A stretch of DNA of 64,000 nucleotides from positions 1,612,001 through 1,676,000 of the forward strand of contig JANUWF010002421.1 of NCBI GenBank assembly GCA_026120185.1, read 5' to 3'. A program made the position numbers and the translations under genes. The DNA comes from Voacanga thouarsii (taxonomy: Eukaryota > Streptophyta > Magnoliopsida > Gentianales > Apocynaceae). The first letter of the stretch is position 1, and the number at the start of each line of letters is the position of its first letter. Below are positions 24,291-35,367 of the stretch, one piece after another. Below the pieces are notes generated by a model. It did not search any database. It saw nothing but the letters and a program-made list of their open reading frames with translations, and had not been told where the DNA came from.

Positions 24291-25319
24291 AGAGCTATAT
24301 AGATTGTTACCTGGCCGGACATTACCTATGAAGGCCGCTTGTTCTGAAGCTTCTTGGAGTGACCCCATCTTTTGCAATTCATGATTGGGATTCCCTTATC
24401 CACAAAAATCGCAATTGACGTTTAACACTTAGCCTTGAGGCATCACCAACTGCTCCATCTTTTGAGTTAATGCGTCTACCTTAGCCTCTAATACTGCCAC
24501 AGCATCCACTTTGTGTACTCCTTGCATACGAGCCTTTGACATTGCACTTCCCCAAGAATAGTTTTTAGAAGCCAAATTTTCAATAAGCTCAAATACCTGT
24601 TCCGGGGTCTTATGGTTGATGGAACCCCCTACAGAAGAGTCCACCACTTGCCGTGTTGCAAACGTGAGGCCATTCAAGAAGATAAGCATTTGCATCCCCA
24701 GCTTGAATCCATAGTATGGGCATTTTCTTAACATTTCCTTAAATCTCTCCCAACTCTCATATAAGGGCTTAGAATATTATTGTTGGAAAGCGAAGATTTC
24801 ATTCCTAAGCTCGGCTGTCCTAGCTGGAGGGCAATATTTGGCCAAAAATTTTTCAGCTAAGGCATTCCAAGTTGTGATGGAACCTGTAGGTAAAGACTTT
24901 AACCACGATTTAGCTCTATCTCTCAAGGAAAAGGGAAAAAGTCGTAATTTAATGGCATCTTTAGAAACACCATTCATTTTGAAGGTATCACAAGTCTCAA
25001 GAAAACTGGCTAAATGAGCATTGGGATCCTCTTCCGGTAACCCGTCAAATTGAACCATATTCTGCACCATTTGAATAATGTTGGGCTTTATTTCAAAATT
25101 GTTGGCATCTACCCTAGGTCTAGTGATATTCGAGCCTGAGCCCGAGATTGCGGGTTTCACAAAGTCGTCCATAACTCTCCTATCATTCCCAGCAATGTTA
25201 TGTTGAGCACCATCCATCTCGACAATCAGATTCCTTTGAATTGTTTGGCGAATTTTTGTTAACGTCCTCTCGATTTCAGGGTCAAAATCGACTATCTCGT
25301 TGTTGGATTTTCGGGTCAT
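24290..25319 (-). pseudogene. gag of NA1
   Basis: Starts MTRKSNNEIVDFDPEIERTL at 25319, about 270 bases after the primer site. The capsid-type retrotransposon gag domain is clear: MVQFDGLPEEDPNAHLASF, LRDRAKSWLKSLPTGSITTW and LAEKFLAKYCPP. A TAA at 24777-24779 interrupts it in frame (FAFQQ, stop, YSKPLYESWERFKEM). It continues to 24429 with a C-terminal coiled region (EAKVDALTQKMEQL). Past a further stop a decayed zinc knuckle (CDFCG, then NPNH) is seen near 24395. This is the Athila/Tat-like type of gag. No protease follows. Confidence 0.8.
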
Positions 25320-25585
25320 GTACCATAACCTAAGAAAACAAGAATCAAGTTTAGAGATATAATTAATGGTTAAAATAACACAAATACAAGGTTACAAAGT
25401 AAGTACTTCAAACTTAATCTAGGTTAGTTGGTTAAGTTAGGTTAGGTTACAAGGTTATACAAGAATACACGAAATACAAAAGATAGCACCGTTTTACAAA
25501 AAGAACAAATATACATATTTACCTATTGATATATTTACATATTTACATGGTTAAATCAACAAAATTCGAGTTTTCATGCTATTGT

Positions 25586-25603
25586 TCCCCGGCAATGGCG
25601 CCA
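25586..25603 (-). promoter_or_regulatory. Primer-binding site of NA1 (tRNA-Asp type)
   Basis: TCCCCGGCAATGGCGCCA on the plus strand, one base from the plant tRNA-Asp 3' end. The best-preserved of the five such sites here. Confidence 0.85.
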
Positions 25604-25609
25604 AAAACT

Positions 25610-27058
25610 TGATGCGTCCAGACTTGGGTATAAAAATCATACAAATCTAAGCACATTCCCAATTAAGTCCAAATTAAAACGCTAAACCCAAATCACACAT
25701 ATGAGCAAGCGTACTCATCATTAACTGAGCATAGGGTTAAAACAAGTGTCAATCCTCAAGGAACAAGTAGACATTAATTACCCTTCTTTCATTGTTTAAC
25801 CAACTCGATAAAGTGAAAAATAAATAAAAGTAAAGTTAAAAACAAAATAAAAATATGTATATATCTGTGTCAATGATGTAGATTTATGTAACTCCAGCCA
25901 TTGTTTAGACAAACATGATCTTAAAGAACTTAACCATTATCATAACCAATCATTCTCTTGGCACCATGAAGGATGAAGGTAGACTCACTTTGATGGTCAA
26001 TCCATGAAATCACTATCTTCTAGATAAATTAGAATCACTTGGTCCGTCTCAACTAACTCATCCAAAAGATGCATTAAACACAATCCTTAATTAAATTTCC
26101 TTGGTCTCGGCGAATTTAGAACATGAAATTAATCAATGAACCCTTGGTCTCGGAAGACATCAATTAATCTTCAATTACCGATTCTTAAACAATCAACCCT
26201 CTTTGGTCCAGCAATTCAATTGCCAACAAAATATGAAATTACTAAATCGAAACACCCATCAACCCCCTTTGGTCCAGCAAGTCAATGGATAGAATCAACT
26301 AACTAATCTCGTAATAAGTATAAGTAATTGAATACTAAGAATAATAACCAATTAATTAAAAGATCAAATAACTCTAGAAATCATGAATATCTAAAACAAT
26401 GTTGAGTTATAATAAAACAATTAACATATCATTGTCAAGAAAAAGAAAACAAAGTAAAAGAAAGAACTCATAGACAAGCCTCCTTCTTCTTCCTTTGAAG
26501 ACCTTCTTGTACAACCCTCCTTGAACTTTGAAGAATTCCTCCTTGGACTGAGTGATTTTCTATGACTATCAATGAATTTTCCTATTTTTCCTTGTGTTTT
26601 CCATCTATTTATAGGCTTAAGAGGTGCCTAAACTCGTGGGTACAAATTTCTTGGTTGAGTAGAAGTTGGAAGCTGCTAAAACTCTTCAGATTTCCAAAAA
26701 CACGTAGAAAGATCGCAGCACCGCCTCAGGGACAGACCACAGCTGGCGCTGCCTTGGTCCTTCGGAGTTGGCGCTGTCTTGGTTCTGTTTTTCCACTCGT
26801 CCACTGATTTTTCTCTGAATTGTGCGCATATATTCCAGAATACAGCCGGTGCCGGTTCCAGTGCTTCAGTCGGCACTGCCTCTGCTCTGTTTCGTGACGG
26901 TTTTGCTTTGTTTTACCCAAAATCCTGAGATAATGACCAAAATACCTTTCCAAGGATAAAATCTCAAATATGAAAGAATATGACTAGTTATATCACAAAA
27001 TGTATTACAAAAGAGCCTCAAATAACTAAACAAAGTACAACCAATTTAGCTCCTATCA
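25610..27058 (-). repeat. 5' LTR of NA1
   Basis: 1449 bp. Minus-strand TATA box TATAAATAG at 26613-26605, GGCGCC-type palindromes at 26740-26880 (partly decayed). Ends at the second AACAC copy. Confidence 0.9.
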
Positions 27059-27159
27059 AACACCGATTTACACAAAGAACATATATACAAATTTACACAT
27101 AGACATATAGACATATAAATAGGGTTCAATCAACAAAATCCAAACTTTCATAATATTGT

Positions 27160-27177
27160 TCCCCGGCAACGGTGTCA
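27160..27177 (-). promoter_or_regulatory. Primer-binding site of element B (tRNA-Asp type)
   Basis: TCCCCGGCAACGGTGTCA on the plus strand, two differences from the tRNA-Asp 3' end. Confidence 0.75.
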
Positions 27178-27183
27178 AAAACT

Positions 27184-28724
27184 TTATGCGTAACTTTTAA
27201 GTATATAAAATCATCCATTTTAAATCCATTCCTTAATCATGTTTTAATTAAAAGATTAATCACAAAATACACATGTGAGCAAGTATACTCATCGCAAACA
27301 TAGTTTAGGAAATTATTAAGTATCGATCCTCAAAGGAACAAGTACACAATAATCATTTTTCTTTCATTGTTTAACTGACCCCAAATAAAGTAAGAAAATA
27401 ATAAAAAGAAAAACAAAAGAAACACATACAACTCAAGGATATAGATTTATGCAAGTAAGACAGGTACTATAGAAAAAATAACAATGAACCATTTAGCAAT
27501 TCTCTCAACTAATTATCATCTTGGTATCATGAAGGAATATAAAGTAAAACTCAATCATCTCACAAGTTAAGATTCTACTTAGGTAAATTTCACTTTGTTT
27601 GTTAATCCACAGAATCCTATATTTTGATTCATATTAACAGATTTGTCAATTAAGCTAACATAACCAAAACATGCATTATACTCAATTCCTTATAAACAAA
27701 AAATTAGCTAATAACCCTATGTCAAGGCAAAATTTACATAACTTTTGACCACTTAGTTCTCAAATCCTATCTTCATCGTTCAAATCCATTAAGATTTAAC
27801 AAGTACAAAATGAATGCAAATGAAACTCCTAACATCGGTGTGTCGAAGTCAATTAGAAGAACTTGCATCAATAACCAATGAAATCAAGTCATCAAACACC
27901 AAAGATGACAAAGAATTGATAAAATAACTAAATTAACCCAAAATCATGAATCCTAAAATAATATTAAATTACAATAAAAATATTGAATACGACATTTCTA
28001 AAGAAAATGAAAACAAAGAGAAAAGAAAGCATTCCTAGATAAGCTTCTTTCTTTTTTCTTAAAGACTCCCTTTGACCTATCCTCCTTTGCTTGGGTGAAC
28101 TCCTTCTTCAATAAGAAAATCAGAATTTCTGCTCTCTAATCCACCTCTCTTGCTTGTATATCTCCAACCATTGGGTTCTCTTATCCTTTTATAGGCCTTT
28201 TGGTTGCCAATTTTATAGCTGAGGAGGACTTGGATAAGTAGGAATAGGAAAATACCAAAATCCTTGGATAAGCCCTAATTCCGAGTACAGAATTTTCACC
28301 TCCAGAACTTACTTGGCGTCAGGTACCTTCTACCCACCTGGCGCCAGGTACACTCTATTCTTCTTCTGTTTTGCTTTGGTTTTTGTCCTCTTTTCCTTAG
28401 CAAGCAAATTGGACCTGGCGCCAGGCACACTTGCTAGACCTAGCGCCAGGTCTATTTTGGAAAAATCCCTAAAGCTCATTCAATCTCTACTGCTGGATAG
28501 AATGGACTGAGTGCCTGGTCCACTGGCTGGGCTTGGCGCCAGGTGCATTCTAGTTCTATGCACTTTCTGCTTGATATTAACTTAAATCTCCACATATTTG
28601 TCAAAAACACCTTTCACAAGTAAAATGTCAAATAGGAAGGAATATGCCTAGTTATTACAATAAATGTAGCTTAAAACAACCTCAAATAACTAGAAAAAGA
28701 ATAATGATTTTAACCCATATTTCA
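27184..28724 (-). repeat. 5' LTR of element B (Family II)
   Basis: Colinear with 6967-8505. The plus-strand start is TTATGCG, where TGATGCG is expected. The right end is degraded (ACCCATATTTCA), so that boundary is uncertain by several bases. Contains CTGGCGCCAGGTAC motifs at 28312-28550. Confidence 0.8.
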
Positions 28725-29999
28725 ATATTCAAGCCAAAACTTCACATAAATAATAATTCTAGCTTAACATCTTGTTTTCCATGCAAAGATAACCATCAAG
28801 TTAACATCAATACTCCACTAAACTCTGAAATCAACCACATAAACTCCAATCCATATGTTATAAGAAATACATCATCATTTCCCCAAAATCAAAGCAACTG
28901 AAAATGATATTTTTCAATGATAAAAAATCTATTGAGCAAAAATCATTTTTCACACTACTTAAAAATTCTAAGAGGAAATGGTTTCAAATCCTTTACCTCT
29001 TGATGTAATCAACTAAAACTCTTAAACCACAGCAATTAGTTCCTTTAATCTTCAATAATCAAGCTAAAATTTTTCACTTTACTTAATAAAAATGGAAAAA
29101 GTAGGAAGGGAAAGGGGAGTTTCAATTAAGAGAGATAAGGGAGAGGAAAATGGAAATTTTCCTGGTAGGGAGAGACGGTGGCCAAAAGAAAAGAGGCTCT
29201 AGGTTTGGGATTTTTATTTTTGTGTTATGAAATCAATGGTCTAGATCAATTTGCTCGCACAAGAGGTAAAATCAAAGGCTAAGTTATTGTATTTGAATGG
29301 TTAAAATTAAATCAAGTGTGTGGTGTTTTAGAACACTTGAATGGTAAAGAGTAATTCATTTGGATAAGATGTATAAATGGGTATCTTAGATTTAACAATC
29401 TATAAAGTTGAGGTCATTTCAAATATATGGGCAAGAATAAAACAAATAGATGATGGAGAGTAAAACATTTAGATAAGTTATAAAATGAATATCTAGGATT
29501 ATATAAGAAATAAATGGCTAAGACTAAAATAATCCAAGAGCTAGTAATGCTCTAGATGTGGCAGCACACTAAGGGGTAAAAGGGAATTTTGCAAGCTTTT
29601 AGGTATGCTAACGCTTAATGTAATAAAAATTAATTCAATAAAAATAGTATTGGGTAAAAGATAATAAGTTCGAACAGTTCACGTATTGTTCAAAAGGTTC
29701 AAAAGGTTTGTGGTCTTAGTAATGCAAAAATCAAAATTAATTCAAGTAAAAAATTAAAATAGTCAAAATATTGAAATAGAGATTATATTTAATAAAAATT
29801 AACATTGCATCCTTTGTAATATCAATTTTTAAGATTTACTCTAAAAAATATTTTTCTCTAAATAAATACTTTTTAATAAATAATTCCCTATTCTAAACAT
29901 AAAATTATTCACTATAAAATATCACAATATATTCACACAATTATGCGCAAATTTCCTACACCAATCTTTCAATCATAGAAAAATACTATAAAAATTAGT
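28725..29999 (-). repeat. Part of the 3' LTR of a chromodomain Ty3/gypsy element
   Basis: No coding sequence. On the minus strand it continues the LTR that starts TGTAACCC at about 37225 once solo LTR F and one target copy are removed. It should extend left of the Family II array beyond the window. The assignment rests on position and the LTR start beside a chromodomain end, not on a second LTR copy. Confidence 0.5.
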
Positions 30000-30922
30000 T
30001 GATAGGGGTAAAATATATAGATATTTTGCGGGCAGTTGTAATGTATTTATACTTAATTTTAAGATGAAGTACTATTCATTTCCCTTATTTTGTTATGCTT
30101 TGTTATTCTTTTGTGTAGGACAGATGCTTGATGAAAATTGGAAGAAAACTTACACAAAATTGTGTGGAAACGACCAAAACAAGGATGTATTGTGGAGCCA
30201 AAATAGAGATGTCCACCTTAACAAAATGAACAAGAAGAAACTAGCTAAGAAAAGAAACAACAAGAAAATAGTGGCTGTAGAAAAGGACCATCTAGCCATG
30301 GCTTGGTTTTCAAGCCATGGACCATGTATAGTCAACTAAGAATAGCCATGGACCAACTTTATAAAGCCTTGAACAAGCTTTGAACAAGAAAGGAAGGGAA
30401 GGACCATTTACTTCAAGCTATGGACAACCTTACAAGAAAGAACAAAGCATGGACCCGTTAGAAAATCATGTGGCCGACATTAGGGACACAACAAACATAG
30501 CCATGGATTGGCTATAAGTAAGACGTGGCCAGCTTCACTCAACAACAAAGGGGAAAAACTTTCTAGTACCAAGCCTTCTATACACAACAAAGAGAAATTA
30601 TTTTCCAGAATTAACTTTACACCGGCTCAAGCCTCCAAACCAGTGCTGGCTAAGCTTTGTTTTCCAAGTAGCGGAAAATCCCTTTTCAATCCTAATTTGG
30701 CAATCTCAGTGGGATTCTTTTGGGAACTATTTTAGACACAAATTAGGACTCTTGTACATATTTTTTTGGCAATCTTAACTCCAATAAATACAAGAAATTA
30801 ACACTCCCAAAAGTAGTTTTTAGTTTTTCAATATAATATTCATATTAGAAAGCTCCTAGAGAGTCTCAAGAGGATCAAGGAGAAATCTTAGAGAAGAAAA
30901 AGAGGTTTTTCAATAAGGTTTC

Positions 30923-32625
30923 TATTAGAATTATGTCCTAGAATCAATCCATTTGTACAACATATTTTGTACATTTATATAACAAAAGGCATTTTTTATC
31001 TTTTAGTTTCTTTATTTCATATGGGTATATGTATAAAACCGATAGATAAAGTCCCTAGCACAATGTATAGCATTAAGGAAATCATAATGGTGATCATGAT
31101 GGGAGATTCCTACTACACTACGTAGTGCTTGTGCTTAAACTATTCTTAGTCATAGTATTAATGAGACAGGGCATCATTAATGCATTAAGACTAGCACGTG
31201 CTATACTTCTTAATTGAATCAAGTGGTGGTTCTCATATCCGTAAGAATTCTAACACTCAAAGTTAAAACGTGAATGCTTGTTACATGAATAAGTACACTG
31301 GATGACCTAACTGTGAGATAATCACATGGATAACTATTTAGTGCTAGTGATAGAATCTCATTATAGCAAATGTGCAAGTATTCTTAGAAATAAGATTTCC
31401 AAAGTACTTTGTTTGCTAAGCATTATACTTTGATTCTATTCTTAGATGTCTCACTAGGACCGCCTATGGGATGGATATTGTGTACAACATAAAGTAAAAG
31501 AAAGTAGTTGAGAATGCCAATAAAGGATTCATTACTCCTACTAGTAGGAGCATATATCTCACGGTAACATGTAGGGAATCATTACTCAAGAAGTCATTGG
31601 CCAAGGCAATTATATGTTAGAAGTAGGAGTAATTATATTCTAGAAGTTGAGTAATGAATTTTGGAATAAGTACTAATTAATTCAAGCTAGAATTAATTAT
31701 ATTCTGGAAGTAGTTAGCACTAATTCTATACTCTAAATCAAATGAGCCATAAGATTATGAAAAGAGTTTCTTGTATTGATATTTTATTATTGAAAGGTTC
31801 ATGCCAAGCCACTTGACTTTTTGAACTTTTAGATGGTCAAGTTACAATACTAGATGCCACTCTTGACTTGCAAGATATGAATTTATTAATTGAAGAATTA
31901 ATAAATTAATCATAATTAGAATTAATACATTAATTCTAATTATCAAATATTATTAATTCTATAGTTATTAGAATTAATTCATATTTTGCTACAAATTGAC
32001 TAGACAAACTAATAAGTAACATACAATAGAGGAATAAATACTCAAGATATTTTATAATAATATTATGAGATTAATTTGTATGAAAAAATAATTTTATGGG
32101 CAAATTATAAATAGTTATAGTTGCCGTGGTCAAATTGTGATTATTGTAAGTTTATAGCCTTAATTGTAAATTTAAAGCCTAAAGCCTATTACACTGATGA
32201 AAAGGGCTTTAGTACAAGCGGTGGAATTAATCTATATATATTGATATATGGAATAGCCACACAGGGGATTTCACTGTAGCTTTTTTGATGTGTGAAAAGA
32301 AAAACAAAAGCATTTTCTTGTTCTTTTCGGAAACAAATTAATCCCACAGCTGCTACAAATATTAAACCCACTAGTATTAGTTCTTGGTGCCTGATTAAGT
32401 ACTATTCCTTGTGTAGATACTATTAGAGAAATCCTACACTTAGAATTTAGTGGCACACAACTTGGACAATTTCCAAAGGAACTTTATGGGGAGGAAAAAA
32501 TTTAAAAGCTGTATTTTTAGGTAACGAAAATTTTCTCCTCTCTCTTTACCCTTTTAATTACATATAATGATCATGTTGTGTGGACTTCGTTTTAATTTTC
32601 GTTGCGCATTGGTAATTTATTGACA
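30923..32625 (+). mobile_element. Solo LTR of the copia family also found at 43460
   Basis: Begins TATTAGAATTATGTCCTAG and is colinear with the copia E LTR to about 32620. The right end is uncertain and I could not establish a clean target duplication. Near 31305-31390 it shows the unoccupied version of the site where element C inserted in copia E. Confidence 0.7.
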
Positions 32626-33635
32626 ATTTGGATTTATTTTTTTTAATTGTAATTGTGGATATTTTTTACTCTATGATTTTGTGTTGAATTGCTTCTAGAT
32701 CTATTCAGTTCAAATTACAAATAGTTGATTACTTAATTTTATTATGTTGAATTGATTATTCTAGGCTAATTAATTCACTATTTTGTTATTCTTTAATTAA
32801 CTCAAGAGAGGTTAAAAGGTTAGAACTTAGTAATCAAAAAGAGATTACTATCACCTAGAGATAGGGATATTATTTCTTTCATAAGGAAAATGTTAGTGTT
32901 ACATAGAGATATAGACATTAATTGTTATTTTGGAAGTTAAGGATATTTCCTAGAGATAAGGATATTGTTTCTTTCATAATTTAGTTAGTCTTAATGCTTC
33001 TTGGATTTAATTAGGGAGGTGGAGATACCCTTTCATTAAACTAAGCATATGAATTTCATAACTTGAGAGAGAATGACTTCACCTTTTACACTCATATTGG
33101 TATTTGGATTGGAAATCAATTGGTTTAAAGATATTTTCTTTATTTTTCATATTTTTGGGTGATTTGTTTTTCATTACATGTCTTGTATTCTTATTCTCAT
33201 TCCTTGATACTTCATGTGACTTTTCTAATGTGAACTTGATCTATTTTCTAGTATATTAGGTTAGTAGGTTTATTTACTTTATCTTCTTATTTTGTCGGCT
33301 AAACAATAAAGATTAGAGTAAAGTACGATAGGAGCTAAGCTTCGATATATTCGATACTTGCTATTCCCTATACTATATGATAGGTGTGAAACCCCACCTA
33401 AAGCCAACCATATAGTAAGGGGGTCAGTATGCATATCATATTATTCTTCATAAAAAGATATATGCTTTTGACTGACTTTATGAGCTTTGGAATCGTGATT
33501 TATAGGTTAAAAGGCTTAGTTATGCTTATTGAGTAGGAAGGGTAAAATGGTAATTTTACTTGAGGTCAAAATAGGAAGATGGCTTGAGGTTTAAATTAGA
33601 AGAATATTTGGGTGAGAAAATAAGAATAAGAGTTA

Positions 33636-33696
33636 GTGTGGTTAAGTGGTTAGGGCTTTGGAATTAATCTCTAACATCATGAGTTCAAATCCCATC
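33636..33696 (+). other. tRNA-like block with A-box and B-box matches
   Basis: TGGTTAAGTGG (33639-33649) resembles the pol III A box and GAGTTCAAATCCC (33681-33693) the B box, about 32 bases apart as in tRNA genes. The whole does not fold as an obvious tRNA. A similar block occupies a like position in LTR G. Confidence 0.45.
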
Positions 33697-35279
33697 ACTT
33701 AAGTTTTATTCATGATTATCTTAGTTAAGTTTTAAAATTTTGTCTTCTTACATTCATTAAAGATAGGAATGTTGTCCCAGGGGAGACGTGAAGAGAATGT
33801 CTTAATCCTATCATCATGTCCTAAAAAGAATTTTAGAGGAATTCTTATCCTTTTATTACCTCTAGCTTGTCATAACATCTTCACAAATTAAATTTGTTCA
33901 AAATTCATCTTTTATTACCAGAAAATTCTGTGAGGATTTCTTGGCTTTGAATTTCAAAAATTGATCATGGAAGACAGAGGGTTGACCGAAAATAGGAGAG
34001 GAGTTAGGAAGGGTTCCAAAGGGAAATCAATCACCATGGTTGAACTTTCAAACTCATCTTCATAGTGTTCATGTTCTTGATGAAGAAAACCTAGAAATTT
34101 TCCATATTTTTGAGTAGTCAAGCTTCCAAAAAACTCAGCCAAGTTCCTTGCTCATTTGTTGCCAAAAAAATGACCAATTCATATAGCTTGAAGGCTGAAA
34201 TTTCAGTGCAAATTTGGACTGCACAAAACTGCTCAAAACCAGGAAAAAATTCTGGGCAGTTTCGCTTCACAGCAACCAGAAAATGGAGCTGTTTTTCCTG
34301 TCTTCAATCCAACAAAACGCCTCTGCTTTTTCTCCAAAAAGAAGGCTGAAAACTAGCCTTAAAAGACCCTTAAATGCCCCCTCAATGGTCTTTGCAAACA
34401 AAGCTGATAAATTGCAGAAATACTGCACAGAAAATTTAGCAAACCATTCGAACCTTAGAACACATTGAAACCAGAAAAATTCCAGTTTTGTGTCTCAAAG
34501 CCTTGGCCGAAAAACCACCCTCAAACCTCTGTAAAATGAACCTTGTTCAGCCATGAACTGAACACCATTAACCTCTCCACTTACCTTGAACACTTGGACT
34601 CCATAACCACACCTCAAATATCTCCTAAGATCACTCCATTCAAACTACATTTGAACTTAAAAAATTTCCAGAATTTTGCTCCATGAAAACACCCTTGTAT
34701 TAAGCTACACAACTAGAAATTCCTCTGCCATTAAGCACTAAATTTTGGCTAGCCTTAAAGCCTTAACAGTCTTCATTTATTTTTGTAAAACAAACTAGTC
34801 TAGTCGACTCCATTGAAGCACAAAGAAACCTCCATCAATCAAACACTATTAACATATTCTATACCTCAAACCACTCCTCAATTCCCTCCATTTGAATTTC
34901 AAACAAATCAGATTATTCCCTTTCTCTCTAAGTTGAAAACTGAAACTCCTAAACACCCTAAACCATTCGGCCAACACTCTCCCAGATTTCATGCAAACCT
35001 TTTCTCAAACTCTCTCAATTTTCACCAAGAACACACACTACATTTCTTCAAGCCAAAAGCCACCCTAAACACCTTCAATCCCTCTCACATACTCCAGATT
35101 ACTCCTACATACTCCCTAGTGTTCATTTCTGGTATTTATAACACAAAATCTCGAAAACAAGAAATTGCATTCGGATCAAAAATCAGTTTTTCTTGAAGGT
35201 CTTAAGAACATCATCAAGGTAATCAAGAACAACTCCTTCGTTCATCCTCTTCATTTAACCTTCAATGTACCATACTAAT

Positions 35280-35281
<2 letters not shown>

Positions 35282-35361
<80 letters not shown>

Positions 35362-35367
35362 CTCTCA
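35282..35367. repeat. (CT)n microsatellite
   Basis: About 42 CT units with one interruption at 35344. The Arg-Glu and Ser-Leu frames across it are artefacts of the repeat. Confidence 0.97.

Larger units (their letters stand above)
11382..27058 (-). mobile_element. NA1: large non-autonomous Ty3/gypsy-type retrotransposon (Family I)
   Basis: Two 1449-bp LTRs (11382-12830 and 25610-27058) lie inside a perfect AACAC target duplication (11377-11381 and 27059-27063). In sense (minus) order it has a tRNA-Asp primer site, a gag, an additional ORF resembling the putative plant transposon protein family, a purine-rich 3' region, an internal polypurine module and the terminal hairpin and polypurine tract. 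No protease, reverse transcriptase or integrase of its own is present. About 7.7 kb of the span is an inserted Ty3/gypsy element (15400-23109), so NA1 itself was about 8 kb. The layout recalls Athila/Tat-like lineages that lost pol. Confidence 0.8.
6967..28724 (-). mobile_element. Element B: Family II non-autonomous LTR retrotransposon, split by NA1
   Basis: 5' LTR 28724-27184, primer site 27177-27160, internal 27183-27059 and 11381-8506, and 3' LTR shared with A. Without NA1 the internal region is about 3.0 kb and colinear with element A. It contains a broken orfX and no pol. With A it forms an LTR-internal-LTR-internal-LTR array, which can arise by unequal recombination between LTRs or by insertion into an existing LTR. 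Confidence 0.75.

Noticed and set aside
28725..29999. A host gene or promoter in the apparently unique stretch
   Set aside because: No exon-like open frames; position and orientation fit the LTR of the chromodomain element. The assignment remains uncertain.
30064..30339. 91-codon frame with a hydrophobic start and basic tail
   Set aside because: Falls in the first part of solo LTR F; no equivalent frame in other Family I LTRs and no domain.
33636..33696. A functional tRNA gene
   Set aside because: A and B boxes are present but no acceptor stem or clear cloverleaf can be drawn by eye, so it is reported only as tRNA-like.
34813..35196. 127-codon open frame
   Set aside because: Inside a long solo LTR; composition is that of AT-rich low-complexity DNA (Asn, Thr, Lys, Phe) and no homologous frame is seen in LTR G.
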